A DNA stretch of 64,000 nucleotides from Pyrinomonadaceae bacterium (GCA_019694355.1 JAIBCB010000001.1:401001-465000); one strand, 5' to 3'. Shown: positions 17,553 through 26,836, numbered from the stretch's first letter. A program made the numbers and translations. Notes: generated by a model from the letters alone, not told the origin.

Positions 17553-18842
17553 ATGGCTTCGGATCTCGTCCACATCTCATCGCGTTCAACCGGAACAAAG
17601 ATCGGCTTCGCAGCTGCGTTGATCGTTGTATTTTCGATCGGTTGGATGTCCGTCCGCCGCGAATTCGGAAATATGATCGCAGAGATGACACCGCCGTCGG
17701 ATCCTGCGGCGTCGGAGCTTCTTGCATCCGCTAAGAGTTTTTCGCCGTCTGACCCGATGACCTATTGGCTCGCTTCGGGAATTGAACGCCAGGCGTTCTC
17801 ACCGGAATCTGCGAAGAGATCGATGACGCTGATGGAGCAGGCGGTCGTTCTCTCGCCATTCGATTACCGTTGGTGGATCGAACTCGGTCGTGCAAGCGAA
17901 CAGGCCGGCAACGCAGAGCGTGCTGAGGTCGCATTCCAACACGCCGTTGACCTGGCTCCGTCGTACACGATCCCGCGTTGGCAGCTCGGAAATTTCTATA
18001 TTCGGAAGGGTGATGTCGCCAAAGCGATGCCGCAACTAAAGCTTGCGACGGTCAATAATTACAAGTACAGAATGCAGGTCTTTGGCCTTGCGTGGGACTA
18101 CTTTGATCACGATCCGGCAAAGGTCGAGGAACTCGCAGCCGACGGGCCGGACGTTCTTGTCGGACTCACGATGTTTTACGCGCAGCGGGGACAGCCGGCC
18201 GACGCCCTGCGCATTTGGAACAAGCTAAGCGATGAAGATAAGGCAAAGTTCCCGCAGATCTCGTCGGTAGTTGTCCAGGGCCTTTTTGATAAGCGTGCTT
18301 TTCCCCAAGCTCTTGAATTTTCACGGCAACTCAACATCGATGCGGACGCACAGGCCGAAGCGGTCTCAAATCCCGGTTTTGAACGGATCGTGAACACGTC
18401 GGACCTTTCATACTTCGGTTGGCAATTTCCGAAGCAGGGAAAGGTTGACGTGACCTGGGACGGAGCAGTTAAGCACACCGGCTCAAAGAGCCTTCGGCTG
18501 AATTTTAAGAACTATTCGGCCCAGGAGCTTTTTACGGCGTCTCAGCTCGTTGTTGTAAAGCCCTCAAAGAAGTACCGACTGACGTTTTGGGTCCGTACCG
18601 AGAATTTGCGAAGCGCCGGGCCACCGCAGCTTGATGTTACCAATGCGATCGACGACAGGCTGATCGTATCGAGCCAGCCGATGCCGCAGGGAACTAATGA
18701 TTGGCAGCAGATCACCGTTGACTTCACAACGCCTGAGAATTGTACGGCGATATCGATCCGAACCACGCGTGTCTTTTGCGGTGAGGGCTGCCCGCTTCTC
18801 GGCAGTCTCTGGTATGACGATTTTGAGTTGGCAGCACAATGA
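17553..18842 (+). CDS. TPR protein with C-terminal carbohydrate-binding-like domain
   Basis: A 429-residue protein. One N-terminal membrane helix (about 17-33) anchors it, TPR-type helical repeats follow (about 70-260: WWIELGRASEQAGNAERAEVAFQ and similar), and the C-terminal 150 residues (from NPGFER) look like a beta-sandwich of the carbohydrate-binding kind, with the pattern HTGSKSLRLNF and a final WYDDFEL strand. It overlaps the downstream O-antigen-ligase-like gene as ATGA. The pairing suggests a role in assembling or binding a surface polysaccharide; function is inferred from domain types and context. Confidence 0.78.
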   Translation: MASDLVHISSRSTGTKIGFAAALIVVFSIGWMSVRREFGNMIAEMTPPSDPAASELLASAKSFSPSDPMTYWLASGIERQAFSPESAKRSMTLMEQAVVLSPFDYRWWIELGRASEQAGNAERAEVAFQHAVDLAPSYTIPRWQLGNFYIRKGDVAKAMPQLKLATVNNYKYRMQVFGLAWDYFDHDPAKVEELAADGPDVLVGLTMFYAQRGQPADALRIWNKLSDEDKAKFPQISSVVVQGLFDKRAFPQALEFSRQLNIDADAQAEAVSNPGFERIVNTSDLSYFGWQFPKQGKVDVTWDGAVKHTGSKSLRLNFKNYSAQELFTASQLVVVKPSKKYRLTFWVRTENLRSAGPPQLDVTNAIDDRLIVSSQPMPQGTNDWQQITVDFTTPENCTAISIRTTRVFCGEGCPLLGSLWYDDFELAAQ

Positions 18843-20227
18843 AGATTCTGAATAGCTCGATCTTTGTTTCGTTACTGGTGATCGTCGCCCTGGCGACGCT
18901 TGCCTATGGCACGGTACACCAGCCAACTCTAGCTTTGTTCTATCTTGTGATGACGGCCGTTGCCATCATTTGGCTGATCGCCGGATGGATAAAGGGCGAG
19001 TTGACCGTCAGCCGGCACGTCTTTCAGGTGCCGCTTATCGCCTCAGCGATCTATGCGCTCATTCAGACGATCCCGTTCGGGCATATCGCGGAGATCGCCG
19101 GCATCAGCGGCATCCCAAGAACGCTATCGCTTTCGCCATTCGATTCCACGATGTCGGCGTTGCATATGCTTGTTCTTGCGCTGTTTCTTGGCCTAATGCT
19201 GGCGACGATCGACAGGGCGAAACGGATCGAGAAGATCGTCAACTTTATCCTGATCTTTGGGTTCGCATACTCGTTCTTTGCTATTTTACAGTCGTTCCTT
19301 TCCCCGACGCGCATCTACGGCGTGCTTGAGCGATTAAGCCCGTTCGGGTCCTTTGTTAACCGACACAACTTTGCTGCATTCATCGAAATGACGATCGCAG
19401 TTCCGCTTGGAATGTTGATGAGCGGTGCTGTGAGGCGTGACCGAAGGCTTTTCTACATCACGGCCGTTGTTTGGATGGGGATCGCTCTTTTGATGAGCGG
19501 TTCGCGAGGCGGCCTCGTCGCTATGCTTGCGGGCGTAGGGCTTATTTTTGTTCTTACGACGCGTGCCCACGGCAAAAAGAAGAAGGTGATCCTTATTGCG
19601 GTCACGGCAGTAACGATCATTGTGATCGTTACCGGAGCGATAACGATAGGCGGAGAAACTTCGCTGTCGCGCTTCGCAGAGACTGCAGAAGCTGGCGACG
19701 TTACTACTGACCGGCTTCAGATCTGGACGGTTACGCTAAAGGTGATCGCGTCCCATCTGCCTTTTGGAGCGGGCATTGGAGCATTTGGACAGGCCTATAC
19801 GCCGTTTGACACCTCTAACGGCCTTTCGCGGGTCGAGCAGGCCCACAACGACTATCTGCAAGTACTTGCCGATGCAGGGTTGGTCGGTGCGGTCATAGCG
19901 GCCGGATTTCTTTATTCGGTATTTGTAACTATTCGGCGGAATTCACGGGTAGAGAATGGATTGCGTCGTGGTGTTGCCGTCGGAGCGGCCGCCGGGATCT
20001 TCTCGATCCTTGTCCACAGCCTATTCGACTTTGTTCTCCACACGACGGCAGTGACGCTGATGTTCATCGTGCTGCTTAGTCTTTTGGCGGCCTGCGGCAG
20101 AGAATATGAGGACGACGTCCTAGACCTGGAAGGCAAACAACATCGTCATCGCCGCCGAAAGCGAACAAATGTGACGCCTCTTGAATCTCAAGGGAATGTG
20201 CGGATCGGACGGCAGCACGATCATTGA
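18839..20227 (+). CDS. O-antigen ligase/polymerase family (Wzy_C) membrane protein
   Basis: A 462-residue polytopic inner-membrane protein with about 11-12 hydrophobic spans. The diagnostic region is the large periplasmic loop with QAHNDYLQVLADAGLVG (about residues 340-356), the conserved H-N-D block of Wzy_C proteins, and the SGSRGG turn near residue 218. These proteins join lipid-linked glycan to lipid A core or other acceptors, or polymerise repeats. The C-terminus is charged and His/Arg-rich. It is translationally coupled to the TPR gene, and its end overlaps the convergent pssA by 7 bases. Ligase versus polymerase cannot be told. Confidence 0.85.
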   Translation: MKILNSSIFVSLLVIVALATLAYGTVHQPTLALFYLVMTAVAIIWLIAGWIKGELTVSRHVFQVPLIASAIYALIQTIPFGHIAEIAGISGIPRTLSLSPFDSTMSALHMLVLALFLGLMLATIDRAKRIEKIVNFILIFGFAYSFFAILQSFLSPTRIYGVLERLSPFGSFVNRHNFAAFIEMTIAVPLGMLMSGAVRRDRRLFYITAVVWMGIALLMSGSRGGLVAMLAGVGLIFVLTTRAHGKKKKVILIAVTAVTIIVIVTGAITIGGETSLSRFAETAEAGDVTTDRLQIWTVTLKVIASHLPFGAGIGAFGQAYTPFDTSNGLSRVEQAHNDYLQVLADAGLVGAVIAAGFLYSVFVTIRRNSRVENGLRRGVAVGAAAGIFSILVHSLFDFVLHTTAVTLMFIVLLSLLAACGREYEDDVLDLEGKQHRHRRRKRTNVTPLESQGNVRIGRQHDH

Positions 20228-21108
20228 TCGGCCGCAGTTTCTTCTTCAACCTCAGCGGGCATCGTCGGCTTAAGGAAAATCGCCCTCAGCACCCAAAGGA
20301 CAAGGCCGTGTGCTGAATAGACGCCTGCTACCAACAGCAAAGCATACTGAGAATACAGATAAACTGCCGTTACAAATGCAGCGACCGCAAGGACGGTGAA
20401 GAAGCCCTGCATACCGGCACCGGTGGACTTAAAGCTGAAGTAGCGGATCTTGCTCACCATCAGGATCCCCAGAACCGCGACGATGGCCAAAAGGAAGTAA
20501 GTGTAAAGCTGGGCGGTCTCCTTGCCGAGTGAGATCAAAGGCGCAGGAGAAAAATGCACTAAAGCCGCCAGCAGGCCGCCCGCAGGCGGAATAGGAAGAC
20601 CGACAAAGTAGCGCTTATCTACCTTTACGTTGCCCTCAGCAAGAACCCGCGGACGGGTGGCAAGCAAGTTGAACCTCGCAAGCCTGAATGCTCCGCACAT
20701 CAGGAACATAAAGAGCAAGAACAAACCGAAGCCGTGCACGCGGCCCGTTTCTTCGAATGCTCCGCCTAACGCCCATGCATAGACCAACGTCGCGGGAGCA
20801 AGGCCGAAGGTCAGAACGTCTGCCAAAGAGTCGAATTGGACGCCGATCTCCGTCGCAGTATGTGTTGCTCGGGCGACGCGCCCGTCGAGCGTGTCAAAGA
20901 GGATCGCGAGGCCGATTCCTAGAGCTGCAGTATCGAAATAATGGGTGGCGAGAGCCACGTCCGTGAATGATGCATGATAGCCACGGATCGATGAGATGAC
21001 AGCCAGGAAGCCCATACCGATATTTGCCGCCGTAAAAAGCGTCGGGATCACGTAAAGGCCTTTCTTAAAGCCGCGGTGAGGCGGCCGTGTATGGGTTTCT
21101 TCTGCCAT
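20221..21108 (-). CDS. pssA: CDP-diacylglycerol--serine O-phosphatidyltransferase
   Basis: A 295-residue integral membrane enzyme that makes phosphatidylserine from CDP-diacylglycerol and serine. The CDP-alcohol phosphotransferase signature D-G-X2-A-R-X8-G-X3-D-X3-D is exact: Asp75-Gly76, Ala79-Arg80, Gly89, Asp93, Asp97. About eight hydrophobic spans follow. It directly abuts psd upstream with no gap (same strand), so the pair forms the two-step phosphatidylethanolamine pathway. Confidence 0.94.
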   Translation of the reverse strand: MAEETHTRPPHRGFKKGLYVIPTLFTAANIGMGFLAVISSIRGYHASFTDVALATHYFDTAALGIGLAILFDTLDGRVARATHTATEIGVQFDSLADVLTFGLAPATLVYAWALGGAFEETGRVHGFGLFLLFMFLMCGAFRLARFNLLATRPRVLAEGNVKVDKRYFVGLPIPPAGGLLAALVHFSPAPLISLGKETAQLYTYFLLAIVAVLGILMVSKIRYFSFKSTGAGMQGFFTVLAVAAFVTAVYLYSQYALLLVAGVYSAHGLVLWVLRAIFLKPTMPAEVEEETAADQ

Positions 21109-21711
21109 TTAGGAATTGCGGCGGGCGATGACGGTTTCGCCTCCACGGACATGGTCGCCTATGTTGACGGCAACTTCAAAGCCCGAAGGAACAAGAACAT
21201 CCGTCCTCGAGCTGAATTTGATCAATCCAAAACGTTCACCGCGTTCGATCTTATCACCGATCTTTGGCCAGCAAACTATCCGCCTGGCCATAATGCCGGC
21301 GATCTGCGTACACCTTACCGTAAATCCGTCGCCGTCTATTACAAGCGTATTTCGCTCGTTCACATAACTCGCTTCGTTTCGCGTTGCAGGAAGCTTCCTG
21401 CCTTTCTCGTAGATCACTTCACGGATCGTACCCGAAATTGGAGCGCGATTGATGTGAACGTCAAAGGGCGACATAAATACACTGATCAGCGTGCCGGTCT
21501 CTTCTTTCGTGATGCGGGTCACGCGGCCGTCGGCGGCGGCAAGTATCGCTCCGCTATTCTCGGGAATCGTTCGATGCGGATCGCGAAAGAAATAGACCAA
21601 GAAAGCGGCGATAAGCACAAACACTCCGACGCCGATCCACCAGCCCGCTATCGCAAGCAGCCCGGCGATCGCAAGCGCGACCAAAATGAATGGGAATCCT
21701 TCTTTCGCCAT
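21109..21711 (-). CDS. psd: Phosphatidylserine decarboxylase, short form
   Basis: A 200-residue membrane-anchored pyruvoyl enzyme that turns phosphatidylserine into phosphatidylethanolamine. Two N-terminal hydrophobic helices (about 7-42) lead to FFRDPHR, then the MSPFDVHINRAP block. The self-cleavage site, usually FGSRTD in this short class, reads FSSRTD here (Phe166-Ser167-Ser168). The start is ATG 21711; a TTG four codons upstream is also in frame and neither has a clear ribosome site. First gene of psd-pssA. Confidence 0.9.
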   Translation of the reverse strand: MAKEGFPFILVALAIAGLLAIAGWWIGVGVFVLIAAFLVYFFRDPHRTIPENSGAILAAADGRVTRITKEETGTLISVFMSPFDVHINRAPISGTIREVIYEKGRKLPATRNEASYVNERNTLVIDGDGFTVRCTQIAGIMARRIVCWPKIGDKIERGERFGLIKFSSRTDVLVPSGFEVAVNIGDHVRGGETVIARRNS

Positions 21712-21764
21712 CGAATTGAACAATCGTAAATACTACTAAATGCACGGCGTTTAACGAAATGAAG

Positions 21765-21794
21765 AAAAAAGCCCGATGTCGGCAAACATCGGGC
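21765..21794 (-). terminator. Rho-independent terminator of the small membrane protein gene
   Basis: Minus strand: 9-bp perfect stem (21786-21794 with 21771-21779), 6-nt loop, followed by six T residues (21765-21770 are A on the plus strand). Confidence 0.85.
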
Positions 21795-21823
21795 CAAGAG
21801 GAGGATCGTTCTGAAGAAAACCT

Positions 21824-22033
21824 TTAGCTTCTGACGGGATTGTCCTTTGCATAGCTGTATGCACACCAGGCGGCGATCAGATGGACCACCCAACCGAGCA
21901 AGCCGGCCGAACCGATCCAAGAGAAGCCGGTCAGGACCAACCAAATGATTCCAATGAGAATTCGTCCGTTATAGATCTGGCCTACACCTGGGATCAGCAG
22001 GCTTAAAATACCGGCTAACAATGGTTCCCGCAT
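21824..22033 (-). CDS. Small TM2-like membrane protein
   Basis: A 69-residue protein with two or three hydrophobic segments and the pattern LIPGVGQIYNGR, common to short TM2-like and related membrane proteins. GGAGGT lies 11 bases before the ATG, a strong ribosome site, and the gene has its own terminator, so it is real despite its size. Family function is unknown. Confidence 0.8.
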   Translation of the reverse strand: MREPLLAGILSLLIPGVGQIYNGRILIGIIWLVLTGFSWIGSAGLLGWVVHLIAAWCAYSYAKDNPVRS

Positions 22034-22111
22034 AGCAAAAAGTTACCTCCAATGAACCATACGACGAGAGTTTTTGAATGTTTCAGATAAATGAGGCGAA
22101 TTTGCCCCTTT

Positions 22112-22909
22112 CTAATGGAAGAAGCTTGCGAGAGTTATATCGAGGGCAAAGAAAAGTCCGACACCAAGGAACATCGCGATCGTAACAAAAACGCTTCGGC
22201 CCGAATGGTGATTGATCTCGGGAACAAGATCGCTTGCCGCGACATACAGCGTTACACCCGCGGCAAATGGCAGGGCATATCGCACGAGCGAACTAACGCC
22301 TTCGCCGGCGATATGAAAAATAAGAGCCCCAAGAAGGGTTGTAAGGCCAAGCGTGATGGTTGCTGCCATTACGCCCCCGCGCGCTTTTCCTGCCGCGAGC
22401 ACCATTGAGCCGACCGTCAATCCTTCCGGAAATTTGTGCAGAGCTACGGCCAGAAAGACCAGAAAGCCGAGACCGGCGCTCAATTGGCTTGCGGCCGCGA
22501 TCATTACGCCGTCAAAGAACGTGTGGATACCCATTCCCGCGACCGCGGCGTATGCAGAACCGACCGAAATGCCTTCATCAGCGCGTACCTCTTCGCCGAG
22601 GTGGAAATGAGGTGCGATCGTGTGCTCAAGGAGTTGGGTCAACAGATAGCCCGCGAGGAGCAACACCATTGGAGCCGTATAGTTTATGGCAGAGTGATCG
22701 ACATTTTGCTGCCAAAGCTCGATCGTCTTTGGCAAGATCTCGATGAACGTAACCGCAAGCATAAATCCGGTGCCGACCGCCAAGATCAAGCGAACCGAGC
22801 GCTTTGCATAGGTTTGGACCTTTGATGGAAACAGTACTAGGCCGCCTAGAATATTTCCTAATGCGGCCAGGCTTCCAAAGATGAGGATCTGCCAAAAGCT
22901 TGAGCTCAT
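22112..22909 (-). CDS. ZIP family divalent metal transporter
   Basis: A 265-residue membrane protein with eight predicted helices. The central metal-binding helices are clear: IHTFFDGVMIA and ALHKFPEGLTVGS (the H-X3-D and H-X3-E pattern of ZIP transporters), with a short HFHLGEE histidine loop between helices. It likely imports Zn2+ or another divalent cation. It reads away from the dcw cluster. Confidence 0.9.
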   Translation of the reverse strand: MSSSFWQILIFGSLAALGNILGGLVLFPSKVQTYAKRSVRLILAVGTGFMLAVTFIEILPKTIELWQQNVDHSAINYTAPMVLLLAGYLLTQLLEHTIAPHFHLGEEVRADEGISVGSAYAAVAGMGIHTFFDGVMIAAASQLSAGLGFLVFLAVALHKFPEGLTVGSMVLAAGKARGGVMAATITLGLTTLLGALIFHIAGEGVSSLVRYALPFAAGVTLYVAASDLVPEINHHSGRSVFVTIAMFLGVGLFFALDITLASFFH

Positions 22910-23045
22910 TCAGTTTACGGGCCAAGTCGGCCGTATCAAATGCTAACCAACGGAAGCGATATTCACAAAATGTGGAGTATGCACGGTATTTATCACTCGG
23001 TTGTCAGATTATACCCATGTTTAAGATATTGGCTAAAGATTCCTG

Positions 23046-23074
23046 TTGACTTCCTGGTTCGTCAGACGTAGAAT
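23046..23074 (+). promoter_or_regulatory. Sigma-70 promoter of the dcw cluster
   Basis: TTGACT (23046-23051), exactly 17 bp, TAGAAT (23069-23074). Transcript start expected near 23081, leaving a leader of about 230 nt before rsmH. It corresponds in position to the Pmra promoter of other bacteria. Confidence 0.6.
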
Positions 23075-23195
23075 CCTTTTTAGCATTGAGTTTGACGAAT
23101 ATTGCTGCTCGCCAAACTAAAAAGACTGCTTAAGCCTTTAAACGGAAAGTGAGACATTAATTTTCGATTCGATGCTGCCTGGGGCTCTCAGATAT

Positions 23196-23216
23196 ATTCG
23201 GAATGACGCTCCGAAT
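23196..23216 (+). other. Hairpin in the dcw leader
   Basis: ATTCGGA (23196-23202) pairs with TCCGAAT (23210-23216) over a 7-nt loop and is followed by TTTG. It is a weak terminator shape inside the leader, so attenuation is possible. Confidence 0.35.
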
Positions 23217-23314
23217 TTTGAAGGCCCAAGACCCTTAACTTAGAAAATTTTCCTATAAGCTTCGCATGCATTTTTTGGTGCGGGCAAATGTGCAGACGCT
23301 CTTGCTCTTTGAAG

Positions 23315-24253
23315 ATGCAAAGTTCCAGCGCTGAGTTTACGCACCAGACGGTTCTTCGCGACGAGGTAGTTGAGTTCGTCCGCGGGGCGAGCGGTTCGGT
23401 GGTCATCGACGCGACCCTTGGCCTTGGCGGACACTCCGAAGCGATCCTCGAATCGACCGGGTTTGATGTGGTTGGGATGGACCAAGACGCTTCGGCGATC
23501 GTCCTGGCGAGTGAACGGCTTGCAAGATTCGGCCAACGCTTTCGGGCCGTGAATGCAAACTTTGCCGCGATCAGCGGGTCGATCGCTGAGAGCGATATCG
23601 CGGGAGTCATCGCAGACCTCGGCGTTTCGTCGATGCAGCTTGATGACGCAGCACGCGGCTTTAGCTTTCGAGCGTCGGCTCCGCTAGATATGCGGATGGA
23701 CCGGCAGAAAGGGCTCTCGGCCCGTGAACTGCTTGAAAACTCAACTGAAGGCGAGATCGCAGACATCCTTTACTTCTACGGAGAAGAAAAGCGTTCACGC
23801 AAGATCGCACGTTGGATCACCGAAAGGAATGATGCAGGTCAGCCGTTAACGACGACCGATGAACTCGCAAACTTGGTGGAACGAGCGATCGGAAGGCGGC
23901 CCGGCGATAAGATACATCCGGCGACCAGGACGTTTCAGGCTCTAAGGATCGCCGTGAACAGGGAATTGGATGTTCTAAAAGAGTTCATTCCCGCGGCCAT
24001 TGAAAAATTGAACACGGGCGGGATCCTCGCGATCATCAGTTTTCACTCGCTCGAAGATCGGATCGTAAAGCAAGCGTTTCAAAGGCTTTCGGGCAAATGC
24101 TCTTGCCCCCCACGCATACCGAAATGTATTTGCGGTGCCGAAAAAAGGGTTGAGATCCTCACGAAAAAGCCGATCCTTCCCAGTGAGGACGAGCAAGAAA
24201 AGAATCCGCGTTCACGGAGCGCAAAATTGAGAGCCTGTAAACGGCTCATTTAG
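23315..24253 (+). CDS. rsmH: 16S rRNA (cytosine1402-N4)-methyltransferase
   Basis: A 312-residue SAM-dependent methyltransferase (formerly MraW) that methylates C1402 in the ribosomal P site. Motifs: HQTVLRDEVVEF at the N-terminus, DATLGLGGHSEAIL for SAM binding, ADLGVSSMQLDDAARGFSF, and the C-terminal ISFHSLEDRIVKQAF. The ATG at 23315 is chosen because it places HQTVL near the start as in relatives; an in-frame ATG at 23288 would add nine unusual residues. Both have weak ribosome sites. First gene of the dcw cluster. Confidence 0.95.
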   Translation: MQSSSAEFTHQTVLRDEVVEFVRGASGSVVIDATLGLGGHSEAILESTGFDVVGMDQDASAIVLASERLARFGQRFRAVNANFAAISGSIAESDIAGVIADLGVSSMQLDDAARGFSFRASAPLDMRMDRQKGLSARELLENSTEGEIADILYFYGEEKRSRKIARWITERNDAGQPLTTTDELANLVERAIGRRPGDKIHPATRTFQALRIAVNRELDVLKEFIPAAIEKLNTGGILAIISFHSLEDRIVKQAFQRLSGKCSCPPRIPKCICGAEKRVEILTKKPILPSEDEQEKNPRSRSAKLRACKRLI

Positions 24254-24294
24254 AAAACGGCAACAAAAATCTCACGCAGCAATCGGAGGAAGTT

Positions 24295-24810
24295 ATGAGC
24301 ACCACAACAATTCGCAGAAATCGCATGGGCGAAAAGAAGAAGGCAAAGATCGCATCTCCCTTGCGAGTGCTCGCCACGATGGCGATCGCCGGAGCGATAG
24401 TTGTTTCCGGACTCTTCCTTGCTGCAACCCAGCATTTCTCTTTTTGGGATATGAGCATAAAGAACTCGCGCCTTCGTCAGCAGATCGATGCTCTTCAAGC
24501 TGAGAAGCGACGCCTTCTCGTTGCACGAGAGGTTTCGCTTTCGCCTTCTGAGATCAAAAAGGCGGCCGAGAAGGCTTCATTACTAGGAACTCCAGGAGAA
24601 CCGGCGGTCAGTCAGTCTTTCCCGAAACCGAACGCTGCTGCGGTCGCCTCCGTTCAGCGAAAAGAGTCCACGACGCCGGTTTCCCCTGCGGCGGCCGTTA
24701 TCAAAACAACGCTGGTTCGGCCGGCATTACAAACCAATGAGCCTGTTCAGATCGCGAAGAGAACAAATGGCGAGGCCGAGCGTCGCAGAATAGTATCGAA
24801 CGCCGAATAA
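24295..24810 (+). CDS. ftsL: FtsL-like cell division protein
   Basis: A 171-residue bitopic membrane protein: basic cytoplasmic N-terminus, one transmembrane helix (about 26-46), then a short coiled-coil-like stretch (NSRLRQQIDALQAEKRRLL) and a low-complexity Ala/Pro/Ser/Lys tail. GGAGG sits 5 bases before the ATG. FtsL proteins diverge strongly, so the call rests on topology and on the slot between rsmH and ftsI. The tail after the coiled coil is longer than in most FtsL. FtsL is part of the FtsQLB complex that activates septal wall synthesis. Confidence 0.75.
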   Translation: MSTTTIRRNRMGEKKKAKIASPLRVLATMAIAGAIVVSGLFLAATQHFSFWDMSIKNSRLRQQIDALQAEKRRLLVAREVSLSPSEIKKAAEKASLLGTPGEPAVSQSFPKPNAAAVASVQRKESTTPVSPAAAVIKTTLVRPALQTNEPVQIAKRTNGEAERRRIVSNAE

Positions 24811-24874
24811 AGATCGGAATCGCGTGTAATTTTCTGATGTCCCCAAATAATTGAGCTTGATCTTGTTCGATCAG

Positions 24875-26836
24875 ATGAAGAAAAGCCCCAAAAAACGAAA
24901 GAAGATCGATTCCCGACAGGTTGCGTACGCGCGTTTTATGTTCATCGCCGCGATCATCGGGTTCTGGTTCGTCGGTATCGGCCTCCGGCTGGTGCATTTA
25001 CAGGTGTCCCAGCACGATTGGCTTCGCGAAAAGGCGATCGACCAACGCCAGGACACAAAGAAGACCAAGCTGCTCAGAGGCACGATCTTCGACCGCGACG
25101 AGAGGCCGCTCGCAATGAGCATAAAGGTTGCGACTCTTTATGCGGACCCGACGGAGATCGATGACATTGATCATGCGGCAAAGCTTGCGGCAAAGGCACT
25201 GAAACTCGATGCAAGAACCGTAGCAAAAGACCTTCGTGAGGCGAAGGAGGCAAAAAAGCGCTATGTGCCGATCGCTAAAAAATTAGAAGCCGACCAAGTT
25301 CAGGCGGTAAACAAGGCTCTGTTCGATCCGGAAACGAAAAAGGCGGATGAGCCGCGTTCGCCTGGTTTTCATTGGGTCGATGATCAAAAGCGGACGTATC
25401 CTTACCAGGCTCTTGCGGCGCAGGTTATCGGGTTCAGCAATGTTGACGATGAAGGGCAGGCCGGCATTGAACAGTCGCAGGACGAACTTCTTCATGGTGC
25501 GATCATCAAGAAACTGCAGGAGCGCGACCGTCTCGGCCGAGTTTATGGCGAGACGGTGTTTGAACGAGAGCGTCCGGGCGACGTCGTCCTAACGCTTTCG
25601 ACGTCCATTCAGTTCAAGACCGAACGAGCGCTCGAAGCCGGTGTTAAGGCAGCAAATGCGAGATCCGGAATGGCCGTCGTGATGGACCCAAAGACCGGTG
25701 AGATACTCGCGATGGCGAACTATCCGACGTTCGATCCAAACTCGATTCGTGATGCATCGCCGGCTAATATCAAGAACAACGTCGTGCAATCGGCGTACTC
25801 ACCGGGTTCAGTCTTTAAGTTGATCACTTACGGGTCAGGCCTTGAGAAAAACCTATTTACACCGAGCGATATGATCGATGCAGGCAATGGCACGATCGAG
25901 GTTGCGAATCACACTTTCCGCGAATCACACCATGTTGGCACGGTTACCTATGCAGAAGCTTTAGCAGTCTCGAGCAATGTCTGCGCGATCAAAACAGGGC
26001 TGCGTGTCGGCAAGGAAGATTTCTATTCAACGCTCAAGAAGATGGGCTTTGGGTCGAAGACCGGAATCGACCTTCCCGCTGAAACGGCAGGCATCGTTCG
26101 CCGTCCTGAGAAATGGAATGGCGACTCCCTTGCATCAATGTCGATCGGTTATGAAATTGGCGTGACCGCGTTGCAAATGACAAGTGCTTTTGCGACGATA
26201 GCAAACGACGGAATTCGAGTTCAGCCGCATGTTATAAAGCAGATCCGACGGGATGGAGATCCTCCGATCAGCCCGCAACTTGCTGATAACACACGGGTTG
26301 TAAGCGAAGAAACTGCACGGGGACTTCGGCAGATGCTGAAGCAGGTCGTTTTGACCGGCACCGGAAAGCGTGCCCAGCTCGACGGCTATAATGCTGCGGG
26401 AAAGACCGGCACGGCGTGGAAATTCAATCCGGAAACAAAGCGTGTTGATTCCTCGAAATATATTTCGTCATTTATCGGAATGGCACCGGCGGATGACCCG
26501 CGAATCGTGATCGCGGTCGTGATGGATGAGCCGAAGGGCGGTGCGCGTGATGGCGGAATGGTGTCGGCTCCCGTCTTTAAGAACATCGCCGAGCAGATAC
26601 TCCCCGAGCTTGGGGTTCAGAAGAACGGAACTCCGGCCAAGGACACAACATTGGCAGAGATCGTGCCGGAGACGCCGACAGACTCGGCTCCGATGCCAAG
26701 CCCTGAAAAGGAAACTCCGTCTCCGGCGGATACAAGGCCCCGAAAAGCTGTTCCAGTCGTCAAAAAGGAAGTTGCGGACGATCGAACGGCAAAGAACGAA
26801 AAGAAGAAAACTGAGACGAGCAAGAAGAAGACTTGA
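24875..26836 (+). CDS. ftsI: Peptidoglycan D,D-transpeptidase FtsI (PBP3)
   Basis: A 653-residue division-specific class B penicillin-binding protein. After a basic cytoplasmic tail and one transmembrane helix (about 20-42) come the dimerisation domain (RGTIFDRDERPLAMS) and the transpeptidase: Ser312-X2-Lys315 (SVFK), Ser366-Ser-Asn368 and KTGTA at 510-514. The C-terminus carries a Lys/Glu/Pro-rich tail of about 60 residues rather than PASTA domains. The ATG at 24875 is preferred to a TTG 24 bases upstream; neither has a strong ribosome site. Its stop overlaps murF (TTGA). Confidence 0.93.
   Translation: MKKSPKKRKKIDSRQVAYARFMFIAAIIGFWFVGIGLRLVHLQVSQHDWLREKAIDQRQDTKKTKLLRGTIFDRDERPLAMSIKVATLYADPTEIDDIDHAAKLAAKALKLDARTVAKDLREAKEAKKRYVPIAKKLEADQVQAVNKALFDPETKKADEPRSPGFHWVDDQKRTYPYQALAAQVIGFSNVDDEGQAGIEQSQDELLHGAIIKKLQERDRLGRVYGETVFERERPGDVVLTLSTSIQFKTERALEAGVKAANARSGMAVVMDPKTGEILAMANYPTFDPNSIRDASPANIKNNVVQSAYSPGSVFKLITYGSGLEKNLFTPSDMIDAGNGTIEVANHTFRESHHVGTVTYAEALAVSSNVCAIKTGLRVGKEDFYSTLKKMGFGSKTGIDLPAETAGIVRRPEKWNGDSLASMSIGYEIGVTALQMTSAFATIANDGIRVQPHVIKQIRRDGDPPISPQLADNTRVVSEETARGLRQMLKQVVLTGTGKRAQLDGYNAAGKTGTAWKFNPETKRVDSSKYISSFIGMAPADDPRIVIAVVMDEPKGGARDGGMVSAPVFKNIAEQILPELGVQKNGTPAKDTTLAEIVPETPTDSAPMPSPEKETPSPADTRPRKAVPVVKKEVADDRTAKNEKKKTETSKKKT

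Larger units (their letters stand above)
22910..23314 (+). other. Intergenic region between the ZIP gene and rsmH
   Basis: About 400 bases without a convincing gene. It holds a strong plus-strand promoter (23046-23074) and a leader hairpin (23196-23216). The mraZ gene that precedes rsmH in many bacteria is absent. Confidence 0.7.
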
